A stretch of 64,000 bases of DNA from Novosphingobium sp. KCTC 2891 (GCF_025938155.1 NZ_JAPCZG010000002.1:372001-436000); one strand, 5' to 3'. Shown: positions 34,682-46,470, counted from the stretch's first letter. A program made the numbers and translations. The notes: generated by a model from the sequence alone, not told the origin.

Positions 34682-36961
34682 ATGCCCATGCTGTCTGCCG
34701 TTGCCGCCGCCCGCGCGATCCTTACCTCGCTGCACGAGGTGATGGCCTCGCGTGCCGGGGCTCAGGCCAAGCTCAACCAGATCGTCGAGGCGATCGGCGA
34801 AAACCTCGATAGCGAGGTCTGCTCGATCTATCTCCTGCGCGAGGGGATGCTCGAACTGTTCGCCACGCGCGGCCTGAACCAGGCGGCGGTCCACGTCACC
34901 CGGCTCGCGGTGGGCGAGGGTCTGGTGGGCACCATTGCCGCCAATATCGAGACGCTCAACCTGGCCGAAGCGGCGGCGCACCCGGACTTCGCGTTCCGCC
35001 CTGAAACGGGGGAGGAAAAGTTCCATTCCTTCGCCGGCGTGCCGATCGTGCGGCGCGAACGCGCGGTGGGCGTGGTCGCGGTCCAGCACGTCGAGCCGCG
35101 CCGCTACGAGGAAGTGGAGATCGAGGCGCTCCAGACCGTGGCGATGGTGCTGTCGGAACTGATCGCCAATGCCGAGCTGATCGACGAGGAGGAAGTCCTC
35201 GGCGTGCCCGCGCACCTGACCGGGCCGGAGCGGCTGAAGGGGCTGACGCTGGTGAAGGGCCTCGCCAGCGGGGTGGCGGTGTTCCACCAGCCGCGCGTGA
35301 CCATCGAGCACGTCGTCGCCGAGGATACCGAGGCCGAGCGCCAGCGCGTCTATCTCGCCTTCGACAAGATGCGCGAGCAGATCGACCGCATGGCCAGCCA
35401 GGCCGAATTCGGCGTGGGCGGCGAGCACGAGGAAGTGCTCGAGACCTATCGCATGTTCGCCTACGACGAAGGCTGGACGCGCCGCATCAACGAAGCGATC
35501 GATTCCGGCCTTACCGCCGAAGCCGCGATCGAACGGGTCCAGCAGCGCACCCGGATGCGGATGCGCCAGATCGACGATCCGCTGCTGGCGGACCGGATGC
35601 ACGATCTGGAAGACCTGTCGAACCGGTTGCTGCGCATCGTTTCCGGTCAGCTCGGCACCGCCGCAAGCATGGGACTGAAAGGCGACGCGATCCTGATCGC
35701 GCGCAACCTTGGCCCGGCGGAACTGCTTGAATACGACCGCCGCCGGCTGAAGGGCGTGATCCTCGAGGAAGGCTCGCTGACCGCGCACGTGGTGATCGTG
35801 GCGCGGGCCATGGGCATTCCGGTGGTGGGGCGCGTGCGCGGCCTGCGCGGCAAGATGCGCGACGGCGACCTGCTGCTGCTCGATGGCGACCAGGGCGTGC
35901 TCGACGTGCGCCCCGCGCCCACGCTGGTCGAGGCGTTCGAAGCGCGTTTCGCCAAGAACCGCGAGCGGCAGGCGCACTATGCCGCGATGCGCGAGACCGA
36001 GCCGGTCACGCGCGACGGGCAGCGCATCACGGTGATGATCAACGCCGGCCTGCGCGACGACATGCCGATGCTGAACCTGACCGGCGCCGACGGCATCGGG
36101 CTGTTCCGCACCGAGTTCCAGTTCCTCGTTTCCGCCACGCTGCCCGCGCGCGAGCGCCAGACCCGGCTCTATCGCGATGTGCTGGAAGCGGCCGGCGACC
36201 GTCCGGTGGTGTTCCGCACCGTGGATATCGGCGGCGACAAGGTGCTGCCTTATCTGCGGCACAACGATGGCGAGACCGAGGAAAATCCGGCGATGGGCTG
36301 GCGCGCGCTGCGCGTCGCGCTCGAACGCGACGGATTGCTGAAGGTGCAGGCGCGCGCGCTGCTGGAAGCGGCGGGCGGGCGCACGCTGAACGTGATGTTC
36401 CCGATGGTGACCGAGCCGTGGGAATTCGATGCCGCCAAGGCCGTGTTCGAAAGCCAGCTTGCCTTCCTCAAGCGGCAGAAGAAGCTCCTGCCCGAGGCGA
36501 TCCGCTATGGCGCGATGCTGGAAGTGCCAGCGCTGGCCGAATGTCTCGACCTGCTGGCGCCCAAGCTGTCGTTCCTGTCGATCGGCACCAACGATCTCAC
36601 GCAGTTCCTGTTCGCCGCGGACCGCGCCAATCCCAAGCTGGCCGAACGCTACGACTGGATAAGCCCTGCGATCATGCGTTTCCTGCGCCGCGTGGTGCAG
36701 ACCGTGGCGCCCTTCGGCACCGACATCACCGTGTGCGGCGAGATGGGCGGGCGCCGGCTGGAAGCGCTGGCACTGCTGGGGCTGGGCATCACCCGGCTTT
36801 CGATTACCCCGGCAGCGGTCGGCCCGGTCAAGGAACTGGTGCGCAAGATCGACATCGGCGAGATTCGCGCCGCGATGGACGGATGGCTCGCATCGCCACC
36901 GCACGACTTGCGTTCGACCTTGGCCGAGTGGGCGTTCTTCCGCGGCATCGAGTGTGATTGA
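34682..36961 (+). CDS. ptsP: Phosphoenolpyruvate--protein phosphotransferase, EI-Ntr (GAF-PtsI)
   Basis: First enzyme of the nitrogen PTS; uses PEP to phosphorylate the HPr-like NPr, which passes phosphate to PtsN (encoded near 5.5 kb). The 759-residue protein has an N-terminal GAF domain (about 15-160, ending VAMVLSELIANAELI), a PEP-utiliser N-terminal domain, the phosphohistidine domain with His369 in GSLTAHVVIVARAMGIP, and the C-terminal PEP-binding barrel with GLFRTEFQFL, GGDKVLPYL, MFPMVTEPWEF, SIGTNDLTQFLFAADR and CGEMGG. In E. coli EI-Ntr the GAF domain senses glutamine and 2-oxoglutarate. Confidence 0.93.
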   Translation: MPMLSAVAAARAILTSLHEVMASRAGAQAKLNQIVEAIGENLDSEVCSIYLLREGMLELFATRGLNQAAVHVTRLAVGEGLVGTIAANIETLNLAEAAAHPDFAFRPETGEEKFHSFAGVPIVRRERAVGVVAVQHVEPRRYEEVEIEALQTVAMVLSELIANAELIDEEEVLGVPAHLTGPERLKGLTLVKGLASGVAVFHQPRVTIEHVVAEDTEAERQRVYLAFDKMREQIDRMASQAEFGVGGEHEEVLETYRMFAYDEGWTRRINEAIDSGLTAEAAIERVQQRTRMRMRQIDDPLLADRMHDLEDLSNRLLRIVSGQLGTAASMGLKGDAILIARNLGPAELLEYDRRRLKGVILEEGSLTAHVVIVARAMGIPVVGRVRGLRGKMRDGDLLLLDGDQGVLDVRPAPTLVEAFEARFAKNRERQAHYAAMRETEPVTRDGQRITVMINAGLRDDMPMLNLTGADGIGLFRTEFQFLVSATLPARERQTRLYRDVLEAAGDRPVVFRTVDIGGDKVLPYLRHNDGETEENPAMGWRALRVALERDGLLKVQARALLEAAGGRTLNVMFPMVTEPWEFDAAKAVFESQLAFLKRQKKLLPEAIRYGAMLEVPALAECLDLLAPKLSFLSIGTNDLTQFLFAADRANPKLAERYDWISPAIMRFLRRVVQTVAPFGTDITVCGEMGGRRLEALALLGLGITRLSITPAAVGPVKELVRKIDIGEIRAAMDGWLASPPHDLRSTLAEWAFFRGIECD

Positions 36962-37115
36962 CGCCATTCGTGCCGTTCGCGGCCCGGTTCGTCGTCACCA
37001 GATCGGATATGATGCCAGAAGGCGTTGACTTTCGCGGCGCGAAGACGATCGATTGCCGGTGGGGGCGTCACGCTTCAGGGTTGCCAAAAAAATCATGAAA
37101 GACGGGAGTCGCGCC

Positions 37116-38009
37116 GTGGCACAAGCCGACGGTAAAGAGAGCAATGCGAACGAAGGCGGGACCGTGGTTCCCGGACCGTTCGCTTCGGTGGGCAGCCGCC
37201 TGCGGGCCGCGCGCGAAGCGCAGGGCCGTTCGGTAAAAGACCTGGCCCACGCCACGCGCATCACGGCGCGTCATATCGAGGCAATCGAGAACGGCGATTA
37301 CGCGGTGCTGCCGGGGCGGCCCTATGCCCTTGGTTTTGCACGGAGTTATGCCCGTGCTGTGGGTCTGGACGACAAGGAGATCGTCGAGGCCGTGCGGCGC
37401 GAGCTGGAGGTGCGCGCGCCGAGGCCCGAGCCGCGCGTGATCCATCAGTTTGAAGTGGGCGATCCCGCCAAGACGCCGTCGCGGCTGGTTTCATGGCTCG
37501 CGCTGCTGCTGGTGGGGGCCATCGTGGTGATGGGCCTGGTGTTCTGGCGCAGCTATTACTGGCCTGCCGCCGAACTGCCCCCGCTGGTGGGCGCGGAAGC
37601 TTCGGCCTCGGCTGCCGGGGCGGCTGTTGCGCTGGCTCCCGCGCCGGTGGCGGCCCCGGCCACTTCGCCGGTGATCTTTACCGCGCTCGAAGATGGCGTG
37701 TGGGTCAAGTTCAGCGATGCGACGGGCAAGCAGCTGTTGCAGCGGCAACTGGCCAAGGGCGAAAGCTGGACGCTGCCGGCCGATGTGCAGGGCCCGGTGC
37801 TGTGGACCGGTCGCCCCGATGCGCTGGCAATCACGGTGGGTGGCCGCGGTGTGCCGCGCCTCGCCGAAAAGGAAGGCATCGTGAAGAACGTGCCGGTGGA
37901 TGGCGCCTCGCTGCTGGCGCGTCCTGCGCCGGCCGCTGCTCCGGTCGCGTCCCCTGCAGCGCCCGCGGCTGCCGCGCCGGCGCCGCAGTCTTCCACCGTC
38001 GCGGGTTAA
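37116..38009 (+). CDS. RodZ-like protein: N-terminal HTH, one membrane helix, C-terminal DUF4115 domain
   Basis: A 297-residue protein with an HTH_25 domain at about 20-90 (RLRAAREAQGRSVKDLAHATRI, YALGFARSYARAVGLD), a single membrane helix near 130-150, a Pro/Ala linker and a periplasmic DUF4115-like beta domain (ALEDGVWVKFSDATGKQLLQ). This is the RodZ architecture, in which the HTH binds MreB and links it to cell-wall elongation. The GTG at 37116 is preferred because GGGAGT lies six bases before it; an ATG at 37095 adds seven residues without a ribosome site. Confidence 0.82.
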   Translation: MAQADGKESNANEGGTVVPGPFASVGSRLRAAREAQGRSVKDLAHATRITARHIEAIENGDYAVLPGRPYALGFARSYARAVGLDDKEIVEAVRRELEVRAPRPEPRVIHQFEVGDPAKTPSRLVSWLALLLVGAIVVMGLVFWRSYYWPAAELPPLVGAEASASAAGAAVALAPAPVAAPATSPVIFTALEDGVWVKFSDATGKQLLQRQLAKGESWTLPADVQGPVLWTGRPDALAITVGGRGVPRLAEKEGIVKNVPVDGASLLARPAPAAAPVASPAAPAAAAPAPQSSTVAG

Positions 38010-38142
38010 CCACGCGCTCGACATCCCGCGCGCCCTGCGGCAATCAGGCGGGGCGTGATCCGGCGGGCGACAGGCCCGCCGCCAGCGCGCCTGTGCGGGG
38101 AGGGGCGTCCTGCATGGGACACGTGGACAGACGGGAGTTACG

Positions 38143-39150
38143 ATGAAGACGATGATCCGCAGCCGCGCCACGCGCGCGGCGTTGGCCCTCGGCATGGCGG
38201 CAACGCTTGCGCCGCTCGCGGCGCCGGTTCCGGCGCTGGCGCAGGCTCAGGAAACCACCGAATCCCGCCTGCGCCGGATCGAGGCGGAACTGCGCGCGGT
38301 TCAGCGCAAGGTGTTCCCCGACGGCGCGGGCAAGACCTTCGGCCCGGAAATCACCGCGCCTGCCGCTCCCGTCGCTCCGACGCCCGGCAATGCCGCGACC
38401 ACCCCGCTCAGCGACCTGCTGACGCGCATGGACGCGGTCGAGGCGCAGCTTCAGCGCCTGACCGCCGCGAGCGAGGAAAACCAGGACCGGATGGGCAAGC
38501 TGGAGGCGCGGATCGTCGCGCTTGAGCCGCCCGTGCCGGTGGAAACCGCCGCGCCTGCGCCGGCGCCCTCCGCATCCACGCCTGCGATCGCGACCACGCC
38601 GGCATCGGCCCAGCCCGCACCCGCGCCGGTTCCGGTGGCAGCGCCGCAGCCGGCCCCGAAGCCTGCGCCCAAGCCCGCGCCTGTGGCGACGCCCAAGCCT
38701 GCCTCTCCCTCGGCCGACCGCGTTGCCGCCGTCCAGGCCATCGAGAAGCCCGCGACCGACGACAAGGCCGAGGACGAATACGCCTATGGCTACCGCCTGT
38801 GGGAGGCCAAGTTCTTCCCCGAGGCGCAGCAGCAGCTGGGCCGCTTCGTCCAGCAGTATCCCAAGCACAAGCGCATCAGCTTCGCGCGCAACCTGCTGGG
38901 CCGCGCCTATCTCGATGATGACAAGCCGGGCACCGCGGCCCAGTGGTTCCTCCAGAACTACCAGACCGACAAGGCCGGCGAACGCGCGGCCGACAGCCTG
39001 CTCTACCTGGGCGTGGCGATGGCGCGGCTGAAGGAAACCAAGCGCGCTTGCGTGGCCTATGCCGAATTCAAGACCGCCTATCCTGCCGAGGCGGCGGGCC
39101 GACTGAAGGCGCAGTACGAAGCCGCCAGCAAGTCGGTGACCTGCAATTGA
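38143..39150 (+). CDS. Periplasmic TPR/coiled-coil protein, CpoB/YbgF-like
   Basis: A 335-residue exported protein: signal peptide to about residue 35 (cleavage near ALA-QA), a coiled coil (about 38-60 and 85-125), a long Pro/Ala linker (130-195), and a C-terminal TPR/outer-membrane-lipoprotein-type domain (about 205-335: EYAYGYRLWEAKFFPEAQQQLGRF, AADSLLYLGVAMA). The layout matches CpoB/YbgF, which links the Tol-Pal system with peptidoglycan synthesis, though no tol or pal genes are nearby. tilS begins at its stop codon. Confidence 0.78.
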   Translation: MKTMIRSRATRAALALGMAATLAPLAAPVPALAQAQETTESRLRRIEAELRAVQRKVFPDGAGKTFGPEITAPAAPVAPTPGNAATTPLSDLLTRMDAVEAQLQRLTAASEENQDRMGKLEARIVALEPPVPVETAAPAPAPSASTPAIATTPASAQPAPAPVPVAAPQPAPKPAPKPAPVATPKPASPSADRVAAVQAIEKPATDDKAEDEYAYGYRLWEAKFFPEAQQQLGRFVQQYPKHKRISFARNLLGRAYLDDDKPGTAAQWFLQNYQTDKAGERAADSLLYLGVAMARLKETKRACVAYAEFKTAYPAEAAGRLKAQYEAASKSVTCN

Positions 39151-40090
39151 TCGGCTGAACGACCGGTTCGCGGCGGATTTCGCAGCGCTCTGGCCCTCCG
39201 GGGCGCCGGTCGGGCTGGCCGTGTCCGGCGGGCCGGACAGCATCGCGCTGCTGCTGTTGATGCATGAAGTCGCGCCGCGCAACTTCGCCGCCGCGACCGT
39301 CGATCACGGGCTGCGCCGCGAAAGCGCGGACGAGGCGGCGCAAGTGGCGGCGCTGTGCGCCGCGCGCGGCATTTCCCACCGGACGATCACCTTGGCGCTG
39401 CCGGGCGGTGCCGGGGTGCAGGCGCGCGCGCGGGCGGCGCGCTATGCCGCGCTGTCGAGTTGGCTGGACGAGGCGGGGCTGGCCGCGCTCGTCACCGCGC
39501 ACCATGCGGACGATCAGGCCGAGACCCTGGTGATGCGGCTCAATCGCGGCGCGGGCCTGCGCGGGTTGGCGGGAATGCGGCCGCGTGCGGTTGTGCCGGG
39601 GGGTGAGTGGCCCTTGCTCCGACCGTTGCTGGGCTGGCGCAAGGCGGAACTGGAAGCGATCTGCACCCGGCGCGGCGTTGCCTTCGCGGACGATCCCTCC
39701 AACCGGGATGCCCGGTTCGAGCGTGCACGCGTGCGTGCCGGCATGACGTCAGCCGAATGGCTGGATATCAATGGCATGGCCGTCAGTGCGGCGCATCTGG
39801 CCGAAGCCGACGCGGCGCTCGACTGGGCGGCGGCGCGGGCGCTGGAAGAGGTGCGCGAGACCCCCGATGGTGCGCTGGCGTGGCGCCCCGGCGTGCCGCG
39901 CGCGCTCGCCCTGCGCGTGCTGGAAGGCGTGGCCGCGCGGCTGGGGCGCAGCGTGCCGCGCGGCGCGGAACTGGCACGCTGGCACGATGCGCTGGCGGCG
40001 GGCGGCGTGGCCACGCTGGCTGGCGTGCGCGGCGACGGGCGCGGGCAGGAGTGGCGCTTCACCCAAGCCCTGCCGCACCGCCCGGCCTGA
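39146..40090 (+). CDS. tilS: tRNA(Ile)-lysidine synthetase with non-standard start
   Basis: ATP-dependent enzyme that converts the AUA-decoding tRNA-Ile wobble C34 to lysidine; essential in most bacteria. The PP-loop motif is LAVSGGPDS, followed by TVDHGLRRES, TAHHADDQAETLVMRLNRG and GLRGLAGM. The frame has no ATG, GTG or TTG between the upstream stop (39137-39139) and the PP-loop itself: candidates are ATT at 39146, overlapping the previous TGA, CTG at 39155, or GTG at 39221, which is the Val inside the motif and would delete the first strand. The upstream residues (FAALWPSGAPVGLAVSGG) look genuine, so a rare initiator is likely. About 300 residues, a short TilS with a reduced C-terminal domain. 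Confidence 0.83.
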   Translation: MDRLNDRFAADFAALWPSGAPVGLAVSGGPDSIALLLLMHEVAPRNFAAATVDHGLRRESADEAAQVAALCAARGISHRTITLALPGGAGVQARARAARYAALSSWLDEAGLAALVTAHHADDQAETLVMRLNRGAGLRGLAGMRPRAVVPGGEWPLLRPLLGWRKAELEAICTRRGVAFADDPSNRDARFERARVRAGMTSAEWLDINGMAVSAAHLAEADAALDWAAARALEEVRETPDGALAWRPGVPRALALRVLEGVAARLGRSVPRGAELARWHDALAAGGVATLAGVRGDGRGQEWRFTQALPHRPA

Positions 40091-40103
40091 GCGGCCCGGC
40101 GCG

Positions 40104-41711
40104 TCAGTCGAGGGCGACGACCACCACCGATTTTGCCGGAACGTCGAGCATCAGCCGGCCCCCCGCAATTCGCGCGCCGTGGAACGGCCTCGGCGTGACC
40201 TGCTCTGGCGCGCCGGGGACGTTGTGTGCATCGAGCTTGTCGGCGGTGAGCACCTGGCCCGACACCCGGCGGGCGGAGGCGCCCGCGATCCCCAGCGCCA
40301 GCCGGTAGCCGCGCGTGCGGTCGGCATTGGCCACCGCGACATAGGTGCGCCCGTCCTTGCCCTTTGCCGCGCTGAGAGTGAAGGCGGGGAAGCGGTGCTC
40401 GCCCGAGGCGATCAGCGGGGCGGCCACATCGACCGGGATCGCGGTTGCATCCTGGAACGGCACGTAGAGCTGGAAGGCGTAGTAGGTCGGCGTCTTCGCC
40501 AGCTTTGCGCCGTCTGTCAGCAGCATCGCCTGAAGCACGTTCACCGCCTGCGCGATGTTGGCCATCCGCACCCGGTCGGCATGGGCGTGGAACACGTTGA
40601 GCGTCTCCGCCGCGACCAGCGCATCGCGCAAGCTGTTCTGCTGGTAGAGGTAGCCCGGCTCGGTACCCGGTTCGGGCGCATACCATGTGCCCCATTCGTC
40701 GACGTAGAGCCCGATGCGCTTTTGCGGATCGTGCTTGTCCATCACCTTCTCGTGCGCGCGCAGCACTTCGTCCATGCGCCACGCCTGGTAGAGGATGTGG
40801 TCCCAGTGCTCGGCGGGGAAGCCGGTGGCGGGGGCCATGTTGCGGTGTTCCCAATTGCCGTCGAAGACGGTGTAGTAATGGAGCGAGATCGCATCCATCA
40901 TCGGCCCGGCGCTTTTCAGCACGGTGTCCATCCACGCCGTGTCGTCGTTGTTCGGACCCGACGCCACGCGCAGCGCGGCATTGTCGTTGTGCATATGGAA
41001 CGTGCCGCCGTTGCGGTGCATGAAGGTGGCGAAACGGCGGTATTCATTGGCGAAATATTCCGGCGTCTGCGCGCCGCCGCAACCCCATGCCTCGTTGCCG
41101 ATGCCCACGAAGCCGAGCTTCCATGGTTCCTGCCGCCCGTTGGCGCGCCGCTCATCGGCGATCGTGTCCCGCGCGCTGGAGGTGATGTAGTCCATCCACT
41201 CGCGCATTTCGGACGGCGTGCTCGTCGCCATGTTGATCGCGACGTAGGAATCGGCGTCGATCTGGTCGACGAAGTCAAAATATTCGTGCGTGCCAAAGGC
41301 GTTGCTCTCCAGCCCGCCCCACCAGTCGTTCTTGCGCACCGGGCGCTTGCCGCGCGGGCCGATGCCGTCGCGCCAGTGGTAGATGTCGGCAAAGCAGCCG
41401 CCGGGCCAGCGCACCACCGGCACGTGGATATCCTTGAGCGCGGCCGCCACATCGCTGCGCACGCCGCGGGTGTTGGGGATGGGGCTGTCCGGGCCGACCC
41501 AGATGCCGCCGTAGATGTCTGCACCCAGATGTTCGGCGAACTGTCCCTGGAGATAGCGCGACAGCACCGGACCGGGGCGATCCGCGTGAATCGTGCCCGC
41601 GATCTCCACGTCGGGCGCCGCGCGCGCGGCAGGCGTCATCGCCATCGCCGCTGCCAGAGCCGCCATGCCCACCGCGACCGTCCGCGCCAGCCTGCCCATC
41701 ATCGTCCCCAT
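40104..41711 (-). CDS. Alpha-L-arabinofuranosidase, GH51 family, exported
   Basis: Removes terminal arabinofuranosyl groups from arabinan or arabinoxylan. The 535-residue protein has a signal peptide to about residue 31 (cleavage near ARA-AP), a (beta/alpha)8 barrel with [20 protein letters not shown], the acid/base Glu207 in [11 protein letters not shown] and nucleophile Glu339 in [10 protein letters not shown], and a C-terminal beta domain. The ATG at 41711 follows GGAGAAGG. It stands on the minus strand between tilS and ftsH, genes that are commonly adjacent; no other carbohydrate-utilisation genes surround it. Confidence 0.9.
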   Translation of the reverse strand: MGTMMGRLARTVAVGMAALAAAMAMTPAARAAPDVEIAGTIHADRPGPVLSRYLQGQFAEHLGADIYGGIWVGPDSPIPNTRGVRSDVAAALKDIHVPVVRWPGGCFADIYHWRDGIGPRGKRPVRKNDWWGGLESNAFGTHEYFDFVDQIDADSYVAINMATSTPSEMREWMDYITSSARDTIADERRANGRQEPWKLGFVGIGNEAWGCGGAQTPEYFANEYRRFATFMHRNGGTFHMHNDNAALRVASGPNNDDTAWMDTVLKSAGPMMDAISLHYYTVFDGNWEHRNMAPATGFPAEHWDHILYQAWRMDEVLRAHEKVMDKHDPQKRIGLYVDEWGTWYAPEPGTEPGYLYQQNSLRDALVAAETLNVFHAHADRVRMANIAQAVNVLQAMLLTDGAKLAKTPTYYAFQLYVPFQDATAIPVDVAAPLIASGEHRFPAFTLSAAKGKDGRTYVAVANADRTRGYRLALGIAGASARRVSGQVLTADKLDAHNVPGAPEQVTPRPFHGARIAGGRLMLDVPAKSVVVVALD

Positions 41712-41952
41712 CCTTCTCCGCCTGTGGCCTTGCGACCCTTTTGCCCGATTCCCCGGATATGGCAGCGGTGTCAATCATTTTGTCGGAGTATTAGCGCAAT
41801 GCGCTCCGGCGACCCCGTGGCGGAGGCTCAGCGGGCCGAGCGATCACGGAATGCAAGGATTTCGCACTCTCGGTTATATTGCCATTCACCCCGCTGTTCC
41901 TACATTGGCAGCAACTGGCGGACGACTCCGCCGTTTCGAGAGCGAATTTCCG

Positions 41953-43893
<1,941 letters not shown>

Positions 43894-43909
43894 CCTGAAG
43901 GCCGGGGGC

Positions 43910-44890
43910 ATGGCGGGGACGACCGAAGCCATCGTGATCCGCGCGCCCGGCGGGCCGGATGTGCTGCAACTGGAAACCGTGCCCCTGCCCGATCCCGGGC
44001 CGGGGCAGGTTTTGCTTCGCCAGACCGCCGTGCCGGTCAATTTCCATGACATCTACGTCCGTTCGGGCGCCTACCAGACGCTGCCGCTGCCCGGCATTCC
44101 CGGGCTGGAAGCGGTGGGCGTGGTCGAGTCGGTGGGCGAGGGCGTGGCGGATGTCGTGCCGGGCGACCGGGTCGCCTATATCGACCGCCACTATGGCGCC
44201 TATGCGCGTGCGCGGGTGATCGACGCGGCGCTGGCCGCTCCGGTGGCCGGCGGCATCGACGACGGCGTGGCGGCGGCGTGGTTCCTCAAGGGGCTGACCG
44301 CGCAGGCGCTGGTCGATGAAGTCGAGCCGGTGCACGCCGGCATGACCGTTCTGGCGCAGGCGGCGGCGGGCGGCGTGGGCCAACTCGTGGCGCGCATGGC
44401 GAAGTTGCGCGGCGCAACTGTGATCGGCACGGTCGGTTCGCCGGAAAAGGTGGCGGTCGCCAAGACGGCGGGCTGCGACCACGTGATTCTCTACCGCGAG
44501 GAAGACGTCGCGGCGCGGGTCATGGAACTGACCGGCGGACGCGGCGTGGATGTGTCCTTCGACGCGGTGGGCAAGGACAGTTTCGAAGGCTCGCTCGGCG
44601 CGCTCGCGCTCAAGGGGCACCTTGTGCATTACGGGCAGGCGTCCGGTCCGATCCCGCCGTTCGACCTGTCGCGGCTCGGCGCCAGGTCTGCGAAAGTCTC
44701 GCGCCCGTTCCTGTGGCCCTATATCCAGCCGCGCGAGAAGCTGCTCTCGGCCTCTGCCAGCCTGTTCGCGGCGATGGCGCGCGGCGACCTGCCGCTGTCG
44801 CTGGGCGGGCGCTTCCCGCTGGCGGATGCGGGCAAGGCCCACGCCGCGCTGGAAGCACGCCAGCCCGGACCTTTCGTGCTGGACTGCTAG
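43910..44890 (+). CDS. NADPH:quinone oxidoreductase (zeta-crystallin type, zinc-independent MDR)
   Basis: A 326-residue medium-chain reductase of the QOR group. The substrate domain starts IRAPGGPDVLQLETVPLPDPGPGQVLLR and includes NFHDIYVRSG; the coenzyme domain has QAAAGGVGQLVARMAK and GTVGSPEKVAVAK. The zinc-ligand cysteines of alcohol dehydrogenases are absent, as in QOR. Starts 16 bases after ftsH and may be co-transcribed. A second, distantly similar reductase is encoded at 58.8 kb. Confidence 0.87.
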   Translation: MAGTTEAIVIRAPGGPDVLQLETVPLPDPGPGQVLLRQTAVPVNFHDIYVRSGAYQTLPLPGIPGLEAVGVVESVGEGVADVVPGDRVAYIDRHYGAYARARVIDAALAAPVAGGIDDGVAAAWFLKGLTAQALVDEVEPVHAGMTVLAQAAAGGVGQLVARMAKLRGATVIGTVGSPEKVAVAKTAGCDHVILYREEDVAARVMELTGGRGVDVSFDAVGKDSFEGSLGALALKGHLVHYGQASGPIPPFDLSRLGARSAKVSRPFLWPYIQPREKLLSASASLFAAMARGDLPLSLGGRFPLADAGKAHAALEARQPGPFVLDC

Positions 44891-45927
44891 GCGCCCGTTT
44901 CCGCCGCGATCAGGATCACGAAGAACATCAGCGCGATGAAGGCGAAGACCGAAAGCGCCATCGTCCGCAGGATGCCGCCCAGCCGCGAGACGCCGTAGGC
45001 CCCGCGCAGCTGCCGGTACATGTGCAGCGGCGGGACCAGCGTGACGAGCGCCGCAATTCCCGGTGCGCCCACCGCGCCCAGCAGCATCGCCGCGACCGCC
45101 AGGATCGTCATGAAGCTGAGCGAATAGGTGACGAACACCGTGTGGTCGTAGAGGTGGAAGCGGCGGCTGAACGGGAACAGCAGCCACAGGAACGGCACCG
45201 AGATGGGGATCAGCGCCCAGCTGTATTTATAGGCGTAGTTCTGCGCCTTGTAGGCGGTGAGGCCGGGGTTCTTGCGGAACTTCTTCACCGCCTGGTCGAT
45301 CGCCGCAATATCGCTGACCTTGCCGTTTTCGTTGCTGCCCGACGCCTTGACCTCGCGCACGATCTCAAGCGCGGCGTGCTGGCCTTCCAGCTGACCGTCG
45401 ATGGCGTCGGTGCCTTGCCCCCTGGCGCGCAGGTCGCGGCGATCGGCTTCAAGCTTCGCGATGCGCGCCTCGATTGCCTTTTCGCCCTGCGCCTGCCCCT
45501 TGCCGTCGGTGACCTGCACGTCGGGCTCGAAAGCGGCCTCGCCCGCGGTCTGGTGATAGACCGCGAAAGCCAGGAACACGGTGAACAGGAACAGCGCGAG
45601 CGGCGAGACGAAGCGCGCGCGCTGCCCGTCGATGTAGCGGCGCGTCAGCTCGCCCGGCTTCCACGCCAGCAGCGGCAGGGTATGCCAGATCTTGCCTTCG
45701 AAGTGGAACACGCCGTGCAGCAGGTCGTGGAAGAACGCGCCCAGCGTGCGGTGGACATGCGCCGCCTGTCCGCAGGCGTGGCAATGGCTGCCCACCAGCG
45801 GCGTGCCGCAATTGAGGCACGCGGTTTCATGGCTGTGGCCGTCTGCCGCCTCGCCGGCGTGCGGCTCCGCCACGCGGGCTGTCAGCGCCGCATCCACCAC
45901 GTCTCCGATCGCCTGCGCTTCGTTCAT
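44887..45927 (-). CDS. DUF3667 membrane protein with N-terminal zinc ribbon
   Basis: A 346-residue protein with a zinc-ribbon-like CLNCGTPLVGSHCHACGQ near residues 36-55, then RTLGAFFHDLLHGVFHFEGKIWHTLPLLAWKPGELTRRYIDGQR in short conserved pieces (the DUF3667 hallmark), about five membrane helices and a long hydrophilic loop (about 140-220). Function unknown. The ATG at 45927 follows AAGGGGGA. Its stop overlaps the end of the converging quinone oxidoreductase by four bases. Confidence 0.82.
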   Translation of the reverse strand: MNEAQAIGDVVDAALTARVAEPHAGEAADGHSHETACLNCGTPLVGSHCHACGQAAHVHRTLGAFFHDLLHGVFHFEGKIWHTLPLLAWKPGELTRRYIDGQRARFVSPLALFLFTVFLAFAVYHQTAGEAAFEPDVQVTDGKGQAQGEKAIEARIAKLEADRRDLRARGQGTDAIDGQLEGQHAALEIVREVKASGSNENGKVSDIAAIDQAVKKFRKNPGLTAYKAQNYAYKYSWALIPISVPFLWLLFPFSRRFHLYDHTVFVTYSLSFMTILAVAAMLLGAVGAPGIAALVTLVPPLHMYRQLRGAYGVSRLGGILRTMALSVFAFIALMFFVILIAAETGA

Positions 45928-46005
45928 GCGGTCCCCCTTGCGCGCAGCCATAGCCAAGGGCGCGGCGCGAGACTACCACCAGCGGCGGGAGATGGGAGAC
46001 AAAGG

Positions 46006-46398
46006 ATGCGATTGAAACGTTCTGCGGCGTTTGGCGCGGGGCTTTTGGCCCTGACCGTCGCGATTCCCGCGCAGGCCGAGCCGGGGGCCATGTCGATCGC
46101 GGCGTTCCTGGCCAAAGCCGAGGCGCTGCGGGCCAAGGGGCCGTTCGCGCTGATGTCCGGCGACTACAAGCTGCTGAAGGAGGAAGTGACCGGCGCGGCG
46201 CAGGTCTACCGCGCGCGGCTGCGCGGTGAGCAGGCGGCCGGGCGTCCGAGTTCATGCCCACCGGCGCGCGCGCCTTTCGGCAGCGATGACGTCATGGCGC
46301 AGATGCGCAGTTATCCCGTGGCACAGCGCGGCCAGTTGACCGTGGGCACGGCGGTGGCCGACCTGTTCCGCGCGCGCTATCCCTGCGGCACGAAATAG
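46006..46398 (+). CDS. Small exported protein of unknown function
   Basis: A 130-residue protein with a signal peptide (MRLKRSAAFGAGLLALTVAIPAQA, cleavage near residue 24) and a mature part of about 105 residues with two cysteines (PSSCPPARAP and the C-terminal RYPCGTK) that could form a disulfide. GGGAGAC precedes the ATG. It resembles a family of small sphingomonad periplasmic proteins; no function can be given. Confidence 0.7.
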   Translation: MRLKRSAAFGAGLLALTVAIPAQAEPGAMSIAAFLAKAEALRAKGPFALMSGDYKLLKEEVTGAAQVYRARLRGEQAAGRPSSCPPARAPFGSDDVMAQMRSYPVAQRGQLTVGTAVADLFRARYPCGTK

Positions 46399-46470
46399 GC
46401 GAACCTTCACGGGGTATTAACCTTGTTGTCGCACGGCAGCAGGTGAACCCAGAAGAGGGATCGTGCAGGC

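Noticed and set aside
34589-36967. Long minus-strand open frame opposite ptsP
   Set aside because: The composition is antisense-like (His, Arg, Gln, Gly) and ptsP motifs occupy the whole plus strand.
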